Assembly: GCF_026262505.1 (NCBI RefSeq)
Contig: NC_067208.1
Span: forward strand, 10,921,962 to 10,985,961
Length of the DNA: 64,000 nucleotides
Origin: Trichomonas vaginalis G3
Lineage: Eukaryota > Parabasalia > Trichomonadida > Trichomonadidae
Reading direction: 5' to 3'
Positions 10,134 to 19,180 of this stretch are shown in pieces. A program made the translations under genes and the position numbers. A model generated the notes under the pieces. The model had not been told where the DNA came from and made no database searches. It was given only the letters and a program-made list of their open reading frames with translations. Each line of letters starts with the position of its first letter. The stretch's first letter is position 1.

Positions 10134-10454
10134 ATGACGAAAACTATTGAGATAACAAACTACAACGGTCATGAGTTCAAGAATTTGTTCTTCGTTCCTC
10201 GTGAAAATACATTCTATCAGATACGAGGGAGAAAGGGTAAAGTTAGTTTGAGCGTTTATGACTACAAGCATAATGGAAAGTTTATACAAGCATATGATAC
10301 AAACGGTAAGCGTGTTTCATTAGCTTTGTCAAAACTTACAGGTATAAACTATGACAGTGATTTTGACCTATATGAAGAAGAAAGTGAGTCAGAAGATTAT
10401 GAGCTGTTATATGAAGCACAGCAATGGGAGGAGTTGCAATACTTTTGTAAGTGA
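10134..10454 (+). CDS. acidic-tailed Maverick protein, tandem copy 2 (106 aa)
   Basis: A paralogue of the protein at 9575-9901, nearly identical through the first ~70 residues. The acidic tail is different (DLYEEESESEDYELLYEAQQW). It lies closest to the terminus of M1, preceded by the same TTTATTTGGATGTAATG leader as copy 1. The duplication includes leader, gene, minisatellite and terminal hairpin, about 0.55 kb per unit. The function is unknown. Confidence 0.7.
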   Translation: MTKTIEITNYNGHEFKNLFFVPRENTFYQIRGRKGKVSLSVYDYKHNGKFIQAYDTNGKRVSLALSKLTGINYDSDFDLYEEESESEDYELLYEAQQWEELQYFCK

Positions 10455-10535
10455 GAACGTTTATTTTTACATTAGTGAAGTCGTTTGTGAAAACATTAGT
10501 GAATTCGTTAGTGAAGTGGTTGGTGGCTTTGTAAA
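10455..10535. repeat. second GTTAGTGA-type minisatellite
   Basis: About five degenerate units (CATTAGTGAAGTC, CGTTTGTGAAAAC and similar) lie after the stop codon of the second acidic gene. Confidence 0.65.
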
Positions 10536-10618
10536 TATTTAATGTTAAGTTAGTGTTGTCGTTTGTGTTGTAAAAATATATGTTACTGGTTTTGTAAAGT
10601 GTCAAATTCACATAACAA

Positions 10619-10649
10619 GTGTAAGGAGGCGCGCAGTGCCTCAGTACAC
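10619..10649. repeat. terminal hairpin of M1
   Basis: The outer arms are GTGTA/TACAC, the inner arms GAGGC/GCCTC, and the loop GCGCAGT. It lies 18 bp inside the end of the element. Compare 10044 and 55251: the arms differ but pairing is kept, and the loop core CGCAGTG is constant. Confidence 0.8.
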
Positions 10650-10651
10650 AT

Positions 10652-10667
10652 GATATGTATACTAACT
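10652..10667 (-). repeat. right terminus of Maverick M1
   Basis: GATATGTATACTAACT is the reverse complement of the start of M3 (AGTTAGTATACATATC at 55236). The AG...CT ends are as expected for Mavericks. The following AATTTT would be the 6-bp target duplication, whose partner is outside the window. Confidence 0.8.
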
Positions 10668-12255
10668 AATTTTGAGCAAGGAAAAAAGTTTCGTTGTCCT
10701 AACTGCCAATTTTGCATGGAGCTTGTAAAGACTCATGAAAATGGTCAACTTTTCTTCATTCCAGTAATTAAACACGAGCATAGAGCAAAGCAATGCAAGC
10801 CGAGTAACAATATACCAAAAATTCTTAAGTTGCAAGCAGGAAAAAAAGTCTATGAATTAGCAAATTCTGATAATGTTCCTCAATGCAAAGAAATTTTTGC
10901 AAAAGAATTGAATATTCCCAATGCAACTTATACGATGTTCCATAATATAGTAAATAAACTTAAAGGAACCACAAAAGGGGATAGAATTCAATCTTACAAT
11001 TATTTCTCAACAATTTTTTCAATCATAAACAAAATCGAACAAGGATTCTGCGAAATGATTTTAGTTAAAGAAGTTAACAATGAAATTGAATTGCATACAT
11101 TTAAGAAAGGTGATGAATTACCTGAAAATTCAAAAGACTTTCAAATTTATTCATTTATTGTAATTCCTCCAATAACTCATTTTTACATGCAAACACAAGC
11201 TTTTTGCGGAATAATTCAAATTGATGGAACGTTTTTATTTTGTATTAAAAAAGGAAACTTACTCATTATTGGTACACCTGCACCAAATAATAGACTTATC
11301 CCTATTGCATTTGCATGGTCTGTTAGTGAAAATACGATAACAATTAAGGATATGCTCACTAAATTGAAATCTTTTATTCCACCAAGCAGATTCAAGAATA
11401 TTTATTCCGATCAAGGTCCGGCAATTATAGCTGCTGTTAGAGAATCAGGCTTTTCTTGCGATCATAAATTTTGCTTACGTCATTTTGCAACAAAAAGGGA
11501 ATACATCAATGTCTATTCCGAAATTGTTGAAGTCGCTTACGCAGACCATCCTCAAAAACGAATTGACTTGATTAAAAAGTTAGAAACTCGTTTACAAGAG
11601 GAATATCCAAACCGCGAAAATAATCAGGATCTCTTTAAGTACTTAGATAGTATTAACCCATTTGAAGGATTCGCTGACTACACCGCTGGCATACTCACAA
11701 CATCTCTTATTGAATCCCTTAATGCCGAAATTAAAGATAAATGGGATACATATGAACCCCGCCGAACTAATTATCCGTCTCATTGAACATGAATTCAATC
11801 TTGTTAAAAATGTTTTAACAGGTGATTTTAAATCAGATAATATTATCAAAAATCTAAATGAAACTTTGAAACATTCAGATATGTTTAGCTCGGTATTATA
11901 TGATCCAATTCAAGAATTATATTATGCAACTTTTGGTCGCTATACATATTGCGTAAAAATTATGTCAGATTCACAATATTCATGCACATGTAAGCACATC
12001 GAATTATACGGATTACCTTGTATTCATGTAATCGCCGTATTGAATCACTTTTCGAACAAAAATCTTCTTAAAAATTTGAATGATGCAGTTCATGCTCGCT
12101 TCAAATGTTCAGAGTTTATGACTCCTGTGGAAGATTTAATGAAATTTTATGTTGACCAAGCATCTTTAAAAATTCCCGGAATAAATTTCAACCTGGGAGA
12201 GATTGAAAAATTAAGGGGAAAAAGGACTAGGATTAAAGCATTTTACGAAAAGTGA
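10668..12255 (+). pseudogene. MULE transposase with SWIM zinc finger, 5' cut by M1 and frameshifted
   Basis: This is a Mutator-like transposase. The DDE-type residues sit at IQIDGTF (Asp at 11222), IYSDQGP (Asp at 11409) and LIESLNAEIK (Glu at 11712). A SWIM finger CTCKHIELYGLPCIHV lies at about 11983-12030. An N-terminal CPNC...C...H cluster suggests a second zinc-binding domain. The reading frame changes once, around 11740-11765, between DKW/KIN and NPAELIIRLIEHEF, so the gene is dead. Its 5' end is lost where the M1 terminus abuts it. MULEs normally make 9-bp target duplications; neither end of this one was found. Confidence 0.88.
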
Positions 12256-12333
12256 TGCTGTGTTGTTATTTATTTATTTTTTTAATATTTTTTAAAAAAA
12301 TAAAAGAAAATTCAAATAATTTTGTATCTCCCA

Positions 12334-12414
12334 TGATATATCGACCCACGAGTACTAATGTGGCTATAATTAGAGATTGCAACTCTATTATGATCATAGT
12401 CCGGTGATATACAA
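12334..12414. other. branched palindromic segment
   Basis: Outer complementary arms (GATATATCGACC and GGTGATATA) enclose a small hairpin with stem CCAC/GTGG and a second hairpin CTATAATTAGAG facing CTCTATTATGATCATAG. It could be a remnant of a MULE end or a structured transcript; there is no match to a known RNA. Confidence 0.35.
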
Positions 12415-12521
12415 TAAGATTCAAATTTTGAAAGAATTAAGTCTCATCACATTTTTCAATGCTCGATTTTTAAAAACTGTTTAAAAATGGAGCTTATATT
12501 GAAATAGTGTAGAGACTAAAA

Positions 12522-12584
12522 ATTACCACAGACTATTTCAGAGGATTGAGTGGCAACTCAATCCTCTGAAAAGTCTGAGGTAAT
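12522..12584. repeat. 28-bp imperfect inverted repeat
   Basis: The arms 12522-12550 and 12557-12584 (CAGACT..TTCAGAGGATTGAG against its complement) are separated by TGGCAA. This is a single long hairpin downstream of the MULE gene. Confidence 0.8.
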
Positions 12585-12856
12585 TTGCAAAATTAATAAA
12601 ATCCCGGTGAAAAAAATAAAAACAGCTTCTAAAAGTATAGTTATCTTAAAATACGAACTTTAACACAAGTTTTTTGATCCAATAGAAAATTGAATTCTTT
12701 GAATAAATAAAATATTTTATGTATTAACATATTAAATTTCCTAATTATTTTTTTTCTTGGGAAAATTTTTGAATTCGAATAGAAAATTCAATAAATTAAA
12801 ATTGGGTTGAAAGAATTCTCCATATTAACTTGTCATATATTTCAGATCATATAAAT

Positions 12857-13908
12857 TAAGGGTTTCGTTTTGCGAAAAAAACGTACAATACGCAATTTCG
12901 CTAAAAACATTTAGCTAGCAATTTCGACCTTTGACTCCACTCAAGACGTCACTTTTTTAATTTTGCGGTATCATATTTTTGGAAAATCTTTATGAATATT
13001 ATATAAAAAGTCTCTTTAATATCTATATTTCATATTTTTATCGATTTTTAAAGTTTTTGCGAAAAGTATTCAATTATTTTTGCTATTTGGTCGGGTAAAT
13101 GTCAGATTTGCGACATTTTCTGATATGATATTCAGATTCTACGTTGATAATAATGCTTATAGAACCCTCTTGCTATTGTGTCAAAATTGCGAAACCGATA
13201 GCAAAAATATCTCGCAATATCAAAATTGAGATATTGAGTGAATTATGCATTATAGAGATTAAAAATCTGATTTGTGAAAACATCTCATCAGTTTCTAGCT
13301 AATTCAAAAATCTTTACTATCTTATTCGATTAAAATGAAAAGGGAATAGTTTCATTATGCTTTAAATGACAGCCTTATAATATAATCATAGTTTTCGCTC
13401 AATATGCAGCATTTTTTTTTCGAAATCTATGGTCAATGTCCTAAATACTGATTGCTTTGCATTCATATCTCTTACATTTTCTATACCCACATCACTATTC
13501 ATTGCTATTCCTATCTTTTTCATTTTTGTTTGTTTCTCATAATTTCTCAAAAAACATGATAACTTGATATTTGTAAATATCATACTTTATAACGTAAATA
13601 AGAACTTGACCTATTAAGAAAAGCAGTAATGAAAAGAAAATCTGAAATTCATAAAAATTACAAGTTTCTGATGACAATTAGCTTAATTAAACCAGGTACA
13701 AGATTATATAATTGTATTTTCTATCCAATTATCCATATAATATCTTATCCAGAAAAAATAACTTGATCAATACCAAATGATTTTTTAACTAGTAAATAAA
13801 GTATTTTCTTTACACACACATTGTATATCATAGTTTTTTTTGGTTTCGCAAAACATCCAAAAACAAATATGCTATAAAAGTGACAATTTTAGCAAAACGA
13901 AACCCTTA
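12857..13908. mobile_element. non-autonomous DNA transposon with terminal inverted repeats
   Basis: TAAGGGTTTCGTTTTGC at 12857-12873 is repeated in inverted form at 13892-13908. TA lies at both ends, compatible with a TA target site as used by Tc1/mariner elements, which exist in trichomonads. No coding capacity was found in its ~1.05 kb; the longest frames look like chance. Near the left end, GCGAAA and TTTCGC motifs recur. The superfamily assignment is an inference from the TA flanks only. Confidence 0.6.
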
Positions 13909-14673
13909 CCTTAATAGGATAAAAAAAGAATTTACACTCTCTCACTTTGAAAACGTAGAAAATGCCAATCTATTGGTATACATTTTAGTTTTGTTAAGTT
14001 TACAAAACGATTACTCTAGATTTTAAAGATTTATCAAGAATTTAGAGAATATCCTTCTCAAAACAACTTCAATAGCGAAGGATTAGTATTGAATCGGATT
14101 TGTAACATAATTATAGTACATTACAATACAATTTCTCCGACTTTTAAATATTTTTGAAATATTTACAAAATATGCTCTTTCTATCATCGATACTTTAATA
14201 CAGAGCAAATTTAGTAAATGTCATCACGTTATTTTTTCATAAATCGTTTTCGAACTTTTGAAATATTTATTTTAAACCAGTTTTCTACATTTAATATGTG
14301 AATTATATCAAAAGTAGATGGGCGATACTTGTAAATCTATTTAAACTATTAGTTTGCTATTATTGAAGAACTTTATAATTTTTTTTTCTTATGTATGGAA
14401 TTAAAGATAATTTTGCCGATTCCAACGGGTTTTTCTATATGAGTTAAATATGCCAAGTGAAATTGGACTTGCCAATATTGTAAATTGAAGTATGGACTAT
14501 ATATCGATTTTCATTGATTGATGAATAACTCGGAGTAATGTAATTGTTGATAATGAAAAATAGTTTTCAATTGCTGGTAAGGGCCAATGTATGTTCAATA
14601 GCTCCGAAAGCAAAAAATGCACGTTTAGAAAAAGACGATAACGATTAAATTACAAAATCGATAACGACGACGA
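13909..14673. other. AT-rich intergenic region, no gene seen
   Basis: No convincing coding region or RNA gene is present. At 14640-14692 a ~28-bp unit containing CGATTAAATTACAAAATC occurs twice in tandem. Confidence 0.5.
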
Positions 14674-15054
14674 TTAAATTACAAAATCAATAATGACCCT
14701 TATCACTTCATTAATATCCTTCGGCATATCATTTATGATGATTGTATTTGAATTCATCTTTGGTATTTGTTCAAAGTAATTCATAAACGTTGGTTTTTCG
14801 TTTGATTCGTGTTCATTTATATTTTGGTTTGAACTTTGTGGAGAATTACAAATTGATACTGGTACACTTGATGGAGAAAAGTGTGGAGGATCGAATTGTA
14901 TTGAATTAATGATATTTTGCTTGTCATGAACTTTGTTCAAAATATCTATTGGTAAATTAGAGATTCTAGCTGATCTCTGTGCAGTCTGTTTTTTCTTTGA
15001 GGCCATAGAACGAGGAATGCTTATCTGATATTCTTTGGCAACACTAGTTCTCAT
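14674..15054 (-). CDS. hypothetical protein (126 aa)
   Basis: Not recognised. The N-terminus is basic (ASKKKQTAQRSARISNLP), the middle is Ser/Pro/Asn-rich, and the C-terminus is hydrophobic (EVIRVIIDFVI). The first residues (AKEYQISIPRS) resemble a short helix-turn-helix of the transposase kind, so it may be a remnant of a transposon gene rather than a host gene. It lies between two non-autonomous transposons and has no clear initiator. Confidence 0.3.
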   Translation of the reverse strand: MRTSVAKEYQISIPRSMASKKKQTAQRSARISNLPIDILNKVHDKQNIINSIQFDPPHFSPSSVPVSICNSPQSSNQNINEHESNEKPTFMNYFEQIPKMNSNTIIINDMPKDINEVIRVIIDFVI

Positions 15055-15162
15055 ACAATTTTTTTATTTCTTCTACTTTGTCAGTCACTTTTGATTCCAT
15101 ATTTATTTCTGACATTCATATAAAATATTGTTTTCAAAGTACTTGATGAGCTTCCAGAAAAT

Positions 15163-16168
15163 TATACATGGCACGATGGGCGCTACTTTTTTGGCGCCAG
15201 CGGCGCCGCCCGCGCCTCCGGTGGCTCCCACTGGTGGGGAGGAGACGATAGAAAAAGATATAAATTTTACTAAAAAAATTGAATTTTGGAAATTCTTTTG
15301 ATTTTTTTGAATGATTTACGAAGAGATTGAACACATTTTGTACTATGAAATATCGTTATTAATAAATTTACTTCTTAAACATTTATTAAAATCGCAATTT
15401 TGAATATTTTTATGATTTTTTTTGACCCGATCACTTGCGCCCGCGCCCACTGGGAGGGGCGCTTGTAAAGTATTCAAAAATCAATGTAAACATTTCAATT
15501 TTTGCTCCCACCTCCCATTGGGAGGGGGGCATATATCTTGTAGCGTTCAAGTTCAAGTGATGAAAGTGCATAAGAAAGCTCCTTAATCATACCGATAGAA
15601 ACAGCATTAGGGGCGCCAAATGGCGCTCGGTGATGTTTCCCATAAAAGCTTAATTTCAGGTATCCATAATCATAACCTGTCAGACGCAATAATTCATTAG
15701 CACACAATCATCGTTTCTCAATCAAGAAACGAAATGCACGATTGATTATGCTGGCCATTAAATTTTCATATCAAATAATTTACTACTTCAAGAAAAATTA
15801 AAGACTATCATCAACCAAAGCTTAAAATTCTCAGTGTTTACAACTCTCATACTTCGAATATGCATATTTCCAAAATAGCATGAAAATTTTTTCATTTGAG
15901 CTCATTTTCTTTTGTTCTATTAACTAATACATGCAGTACAAGCTTGTTATACGTATACTTAATAAGTAAGGTCTTAAGGGAAATAATAGAAAAGAATTTT
16001 GCTATTAATTATATTAAACAATATTTATTTGTAATTTCGTGATAATTATATTTCTTATTACAAAGTAAAGGTATTTGATATAATGTTTGCCTTACAAAAA
16101 TGTTTCCTTTGTCTTGCCACCATAGGTATTCTATTTTGTCACTTTTTGCGCCCGCCGTGCCATGTATA
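15163..16168. mobile_element. ~1-kb DNA transposon with 8-bp target duplication
   Basis: The ends are TATACATGGCACG and its inverted copy (…CGTGCCATGTATA); the repeat continues imperfectly through GGGCGC. The direct flanks are perfect 8-bp copies of CAGAAAAT (15155-15162 and 16169-16176). An 8-bp duplication fits hAT, P or Merlin elements. The interior holds several GC-rich palindromes in an otherwise AT-rich sequence (GGCGCC-AGC-GGCGCC at 15193, 15437-15462, CTCCCATTGGGAG at 15512, GGCGCC-AAAT-GGCGC at 15612). A 70-codon frame at 15495-15707 (minus strand) has some protein-like composition but is not recognised; no transposase is present. Confidence 0.85.
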
Positions 16169-16505
16169 CAGAAAATTAACATCTGATATTGAATCAGAAT
16201 TTTGACATTCTCAATTTGCGATTTGACAGACTCAATTTAATTTTGAATGAAAATCAACCGAATAAAACGTTCGACGCTGAAAATGTACGAAATTATATGT
16301 GAAAGCTACAACAAAATGATCGCTGCACTCAAATATCATATAATTTTTTCCCACCGTAAAAATATCAAAATTTGCATTTCTGCCAAATTCAGATTTGAGT
16401 TATATCTGTTTACATATTATAAATATATGCATGACAAAATATATAATTTACCATTAATACTAAACAAAATCTTTTATTTTTCTGTAAAATAATATTAAAA
16501 TTAAA

Positions 16506-18914
16506 TTATTTTGTGGAATGGCGCAAGATTAACACATTGGGGTTTTTTTTACGACAATAAGCTTTCATCTGGTTGACCAAATCTAGGGTATTAAAGTTTA
16601 CGTTGCCTAAAATATTTTCGATTTCGTTTAAATTTTCGTTGTCAAATTTGACACCTCCAAAAATCTGACAGACATCTGACGGTGATAATTTTTCACTCTG
16701 ATATATTTCTGATATGATTTGTGCTGTTGGATCCATAGCTGCTGGCTCATAAAAGTTTAAAAATCCTTGAAAAACTGCGCTCAAAATATTTGCACAAGTT
16801 GCTGGATCCAAATATTGAATAATTAGTTTTGTGAGTTCTAAAACTCTCATTACAACTCCAGGATTTTTAACAGCTAGCATTGCAATAATCATATCTGTTG
16901 GGAACCAGTTGAAAAACTCACTTCCCTTCTCTTTGACAACATCACATAAATGAACTGCCAAAAAAGTTACACTAAAAATATCATTTTGGAAGTCAATTTG
17001 GTTGAAGAAATTAAAAACGTCTTCAATTGGATAGTAAGGAATAAACATTTTGAGTATATTAAATGACATTGATTTCACTCTGTTATTTTCACTTTTTGCA
17101 TAATTTAAAGCGAAAGCAAGTGCATAGTTCATGTCAAAGAATCTTTTATGGTCTATTGCATTAATAAGAAATACTGCGAAGTCATGAAAAATATTTTCTT
17201 TTTCTTCATATTTTTGACCGATCAAATTAACAACTTCCTGAGAAAAATTTTTCCACAAACTATTGATAAATTCGGTTGGTTCTCCTGAATACCATCCAAT
17301 AATATCAGCAAAGTAAATAAGCATCTGGCAAACTTTTGTTTCTGATTCAGAAATTATTCTAAAATTCTCCAAAAGTGACGAAATTAATTTTTCAAAAATT
17401 TGAGAAATATCATTTTCATTTTCTATCAAATTCAAAGCATAAAATACAGCCTTACATAATATATAGAATGACGGGTTAGATCTATCCATCATTCCCAATA
17501 TATCATTCATATATTGGATGATTAATTCTGGAGAATTCTTTGAAATCTCAAATATAATTTTTGCAGAAAGAATTTGATTATTTTGTTCGCTTTCCATCAA
17601 TTTGAGGGTCATTTCTAGGTACTGGTCAAGGTATTCGTTAATATCACTCACGCACTTCGACATGAAATAAAATATAGTAAACGGTTTTTCTTGTAAACTT
17701 AACAAATTTTTTGCAGTTTGATTCACAAATTCTTTTGTATCATCTGGATGTATTTCATGCCAAATTGCAAGTATATATAACGAAGCAGCATCAATACTTG
17801 CATTATTTAAGTACTCTATAGTAATATCTGGTGCTGCTTCTATAGTTTCACGTATAGAATTGGAGATTTGTTCGCAAATAGAAATCTCAGAATTTGAATT
17901 TACAATTTCTCCTAAAAAAGTAATCCAAAACTCAATAAAAGGGAATAAATTTTCAAGATCATTGTCCATGATGCCTGTAAATGAGTAAGTGAATGATTCT
18001 ATTGAACTTGCAAAGTCTTCTGTAGGTTTTTCTAAAATATTAATATGTTCTTGAAAATATTGGAGAATTACCTTTAAAAAATCAACACTTGGTTCAATAA
18101 ATATGCTTGGTTGAAGAAATCCTGACCATACTTGAAGAATGTGCTCTTGATATTCTGGATTATTAATTTGATTATTTAATTCTCCAATTACTGTAATAAA
18201 AATCGATGCAACGAACTCTTTATCATCACATTCCTCGAAATTATTCACTATCTCAAATAGAAGTTCAAAAGCGCCTTTAGAATTTTGAGGATTTATTAAA
18301 TTTGCGCAAATTAAATCGTGATAAGGATATAAATACTCCAAAGATTTGCTTTCGTGTAAACCTGATACAAGATTTGAAATAAAGCTAAGAAAGTTCGGAT
18401 TGTTAGGTTCTGAAGCGCATGTAGACAAGAATAATTCTTGATTTTGTATTACCATGATTTGAGCATCAATTGGACGATGATTTAAAGTATTTATATTCAT
18501 TTGATCTATATATGATTTCAAAAATAAGTATCTGCAGTTATAGCTGTCAATAAATTCAATAATATCAGGAAAACGATCTTTGCAGTTCAAAATTAGGTAG
18601 GCAAGAATATCAATAAGAAATAACCAATTTGACTGATTGTTTTGTATAGTTTCTTGTTGAAATAGAGGACATATTAAATTTATTATATCGCTAATGTCAT
18701 TTTGTATATCCAGGAATAGTTTTTTAAGCAATGTGAATAGTGTTCCAAGCAATAATTGTAAAATATTCGAATTATTTGGTTCTTTGATTAAATCGATGCA
18801 ATTTTTTATGTTGTCTGGATCTTCTGTCCACATTTTTACATAGTTATCTGCCTCTGTATACTGATCGTCGGCTTTTTGTTGAATTAAAACGTTCAAATAT
18901 TCAACAATCTCCAT
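16506..18914 (-). CDS. importin/exportin-like HEAT-repeat protein (802 aa)
   Basis: A long all-helical protein without signal peptide or membrane segment. The N-terminus (EIVEYLNVLIQQKADDQYTEADNYVKMW) looks like the first HEAT of the karyopherin-beta fold. Asx/Glu-rich helical pairs continue through the sequence, with a conserved-looking end (MRVLELTKLIIQYLDPATCANIL). It is acidic, as karyopherins are. The likely role is nuclear transport receptor (the transportin-3/importin-13/exportin type). No subfamily can be fixed by eye, and a different HEAT scaffold remains possible. An initiator TCATTTTATCA lies 19 bp before the ATG on the coding strand. Confidence 0.6.
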   Translation of the reverse strand: MEIVEYLNVLIQQKADDQYTEADNYVKMWTEDPDNIKNCIDLIKEPNNSNILQLLLGTLFTLLKKLFLDIQNDISDIINLICPLFQQETIQNNQSNWLFLIDILAYLILNCKDRFPDIIEFIDSYNCRYLFLKSYIDQMNINTLNHRPIDAQIMVIQNQELFLSTCASEPNNPNFLSFISNLVSGLHESKSLEYLYPYHDLICANLINPQNSKGAFELLFEIVNNFEECDDKEFVASIFITVIGELNNQINNPEYQEHILQVWSGFLQPSIFIEPSVDFLKVILQYFQEHINILEKPTEDFASSIESFTYSFTGIMDNDLENLFPFIEFWITFLGEIVNSNSEISICEQISNSIRETIEAAPDITIEYLNNASIDAASLYILAIWHEIHPDDTKEFVNQTAKNLLSLQEKPFTIFYFMSKCVSDINEYLDQYLEMTLKLMESEQNNQILSAKIIFEISKNSPELIIQYMNDILGMMDRSNPSFYILCKAVFYALNLIENENDISQIFEKLISSLLENFRIISESETKVCQMLIYFADIIGWYSGEPTEFINSLWKNFSQEVVNLIGQKYEEKENIFHDFAVFLINAIDHKRFFDMNYALAFALNYAKSENNRVKSMSFNILKMFIPYYPIEDVFNFFNQIDFQNDIFSVTFLAVHLCDVVKEKGSEFFNWFPTDMIIAMLAVKNPGVVMRVLELTKLIIQYLDPATCANILSAVFQGFLNFYEPAAMDPTAQIISEIYQSEKLSPSDVCQIFGGVKFDNENLNEIENILGNVNFNTLDLVNQMKAYCRKKNPNVLILRHSTK

Positions 18915-18932
18915 AAAACAAGAAAAACAAAA

Positions 18933-18943
18933 TGATAAAATGA
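18933..18943 (-). promoter_or_regulatory. trichomonad initiator (TCATTTTATCA)
   Basis: On the minus strand TCATTTT fits the Inr consensus TCA(C/T)(A/T) known from Trichomonas vaginalis. It lies 19 nt before the ATG of the importin-like gene. Confidence 0.5.
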
Positions 18944-19180
18944 CAAATGTTCAGGTAAAGCTGGCATTTTGCAATGAGTTGCTTAATATTTTATAGATTT
19001 CATGTGGAAAATTTTACAAATTTGATAGAACTATTCTTGATTCATAAAAAATAAGAACATTGTTAGAGTGAATTTGATATAAATAGGTAAAACAAATCAA
19101 TTCAAAAAATAATTTTAAAAATATTATCATAAATTTGAAATATCATACAATTTCACAAAAATTAAATAGTGTGAATAACC

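Larger units (their letters stand above)
1..10667 (+). mobile_element. Maverick/Polinton copy M1, right part
   Basis: This is a Polinton-type element whose left part lies outside the window. In order it carries a KilA-N protein, two small proteins, protein-primed PolB, a candidate minor capsid protein, a small basic protein, a 144-residue protein, the major capsid protein, a membrane-anchored protein, a coiled-coil protein and two tandem copies of an acidic protein. The right end is the terminus ATACTAACT, matching in reverse the AGTTAGTAT start of the other copies. It is broken, with roughly four or five breaks in the visible part. The inverted copy M3 is nearly identical in protein sequence, so the lineage was active recently. 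It sits inside an older MULE gene. Confidence 0.9.

Noticed and set aside
12334-12414. Hammerhead ribozyme in the branched palindrome
   Set aside because: The conserved CUGAUGA and GAAA core sequences are absent.
13386-13583. 65-codon frame inside the TA-flanked element
   Set aside because: No similarity to transposases, and its composition matches random AT-rich DNA.
15193-15240. GC palindromes of the 15163-16168 transposon as members of the double-hairpin family
   Set aside because: Stem sequences, spacing and linkers do not follow the Maverick pattern; kept as a separate observation.
16247-16492. 81-codon frame after the 15163-16168 transposon
   Set aside because: AT-rich, Ile/Lys/Tyr-biased, no initiator and no recognisable pattern; probably chance.
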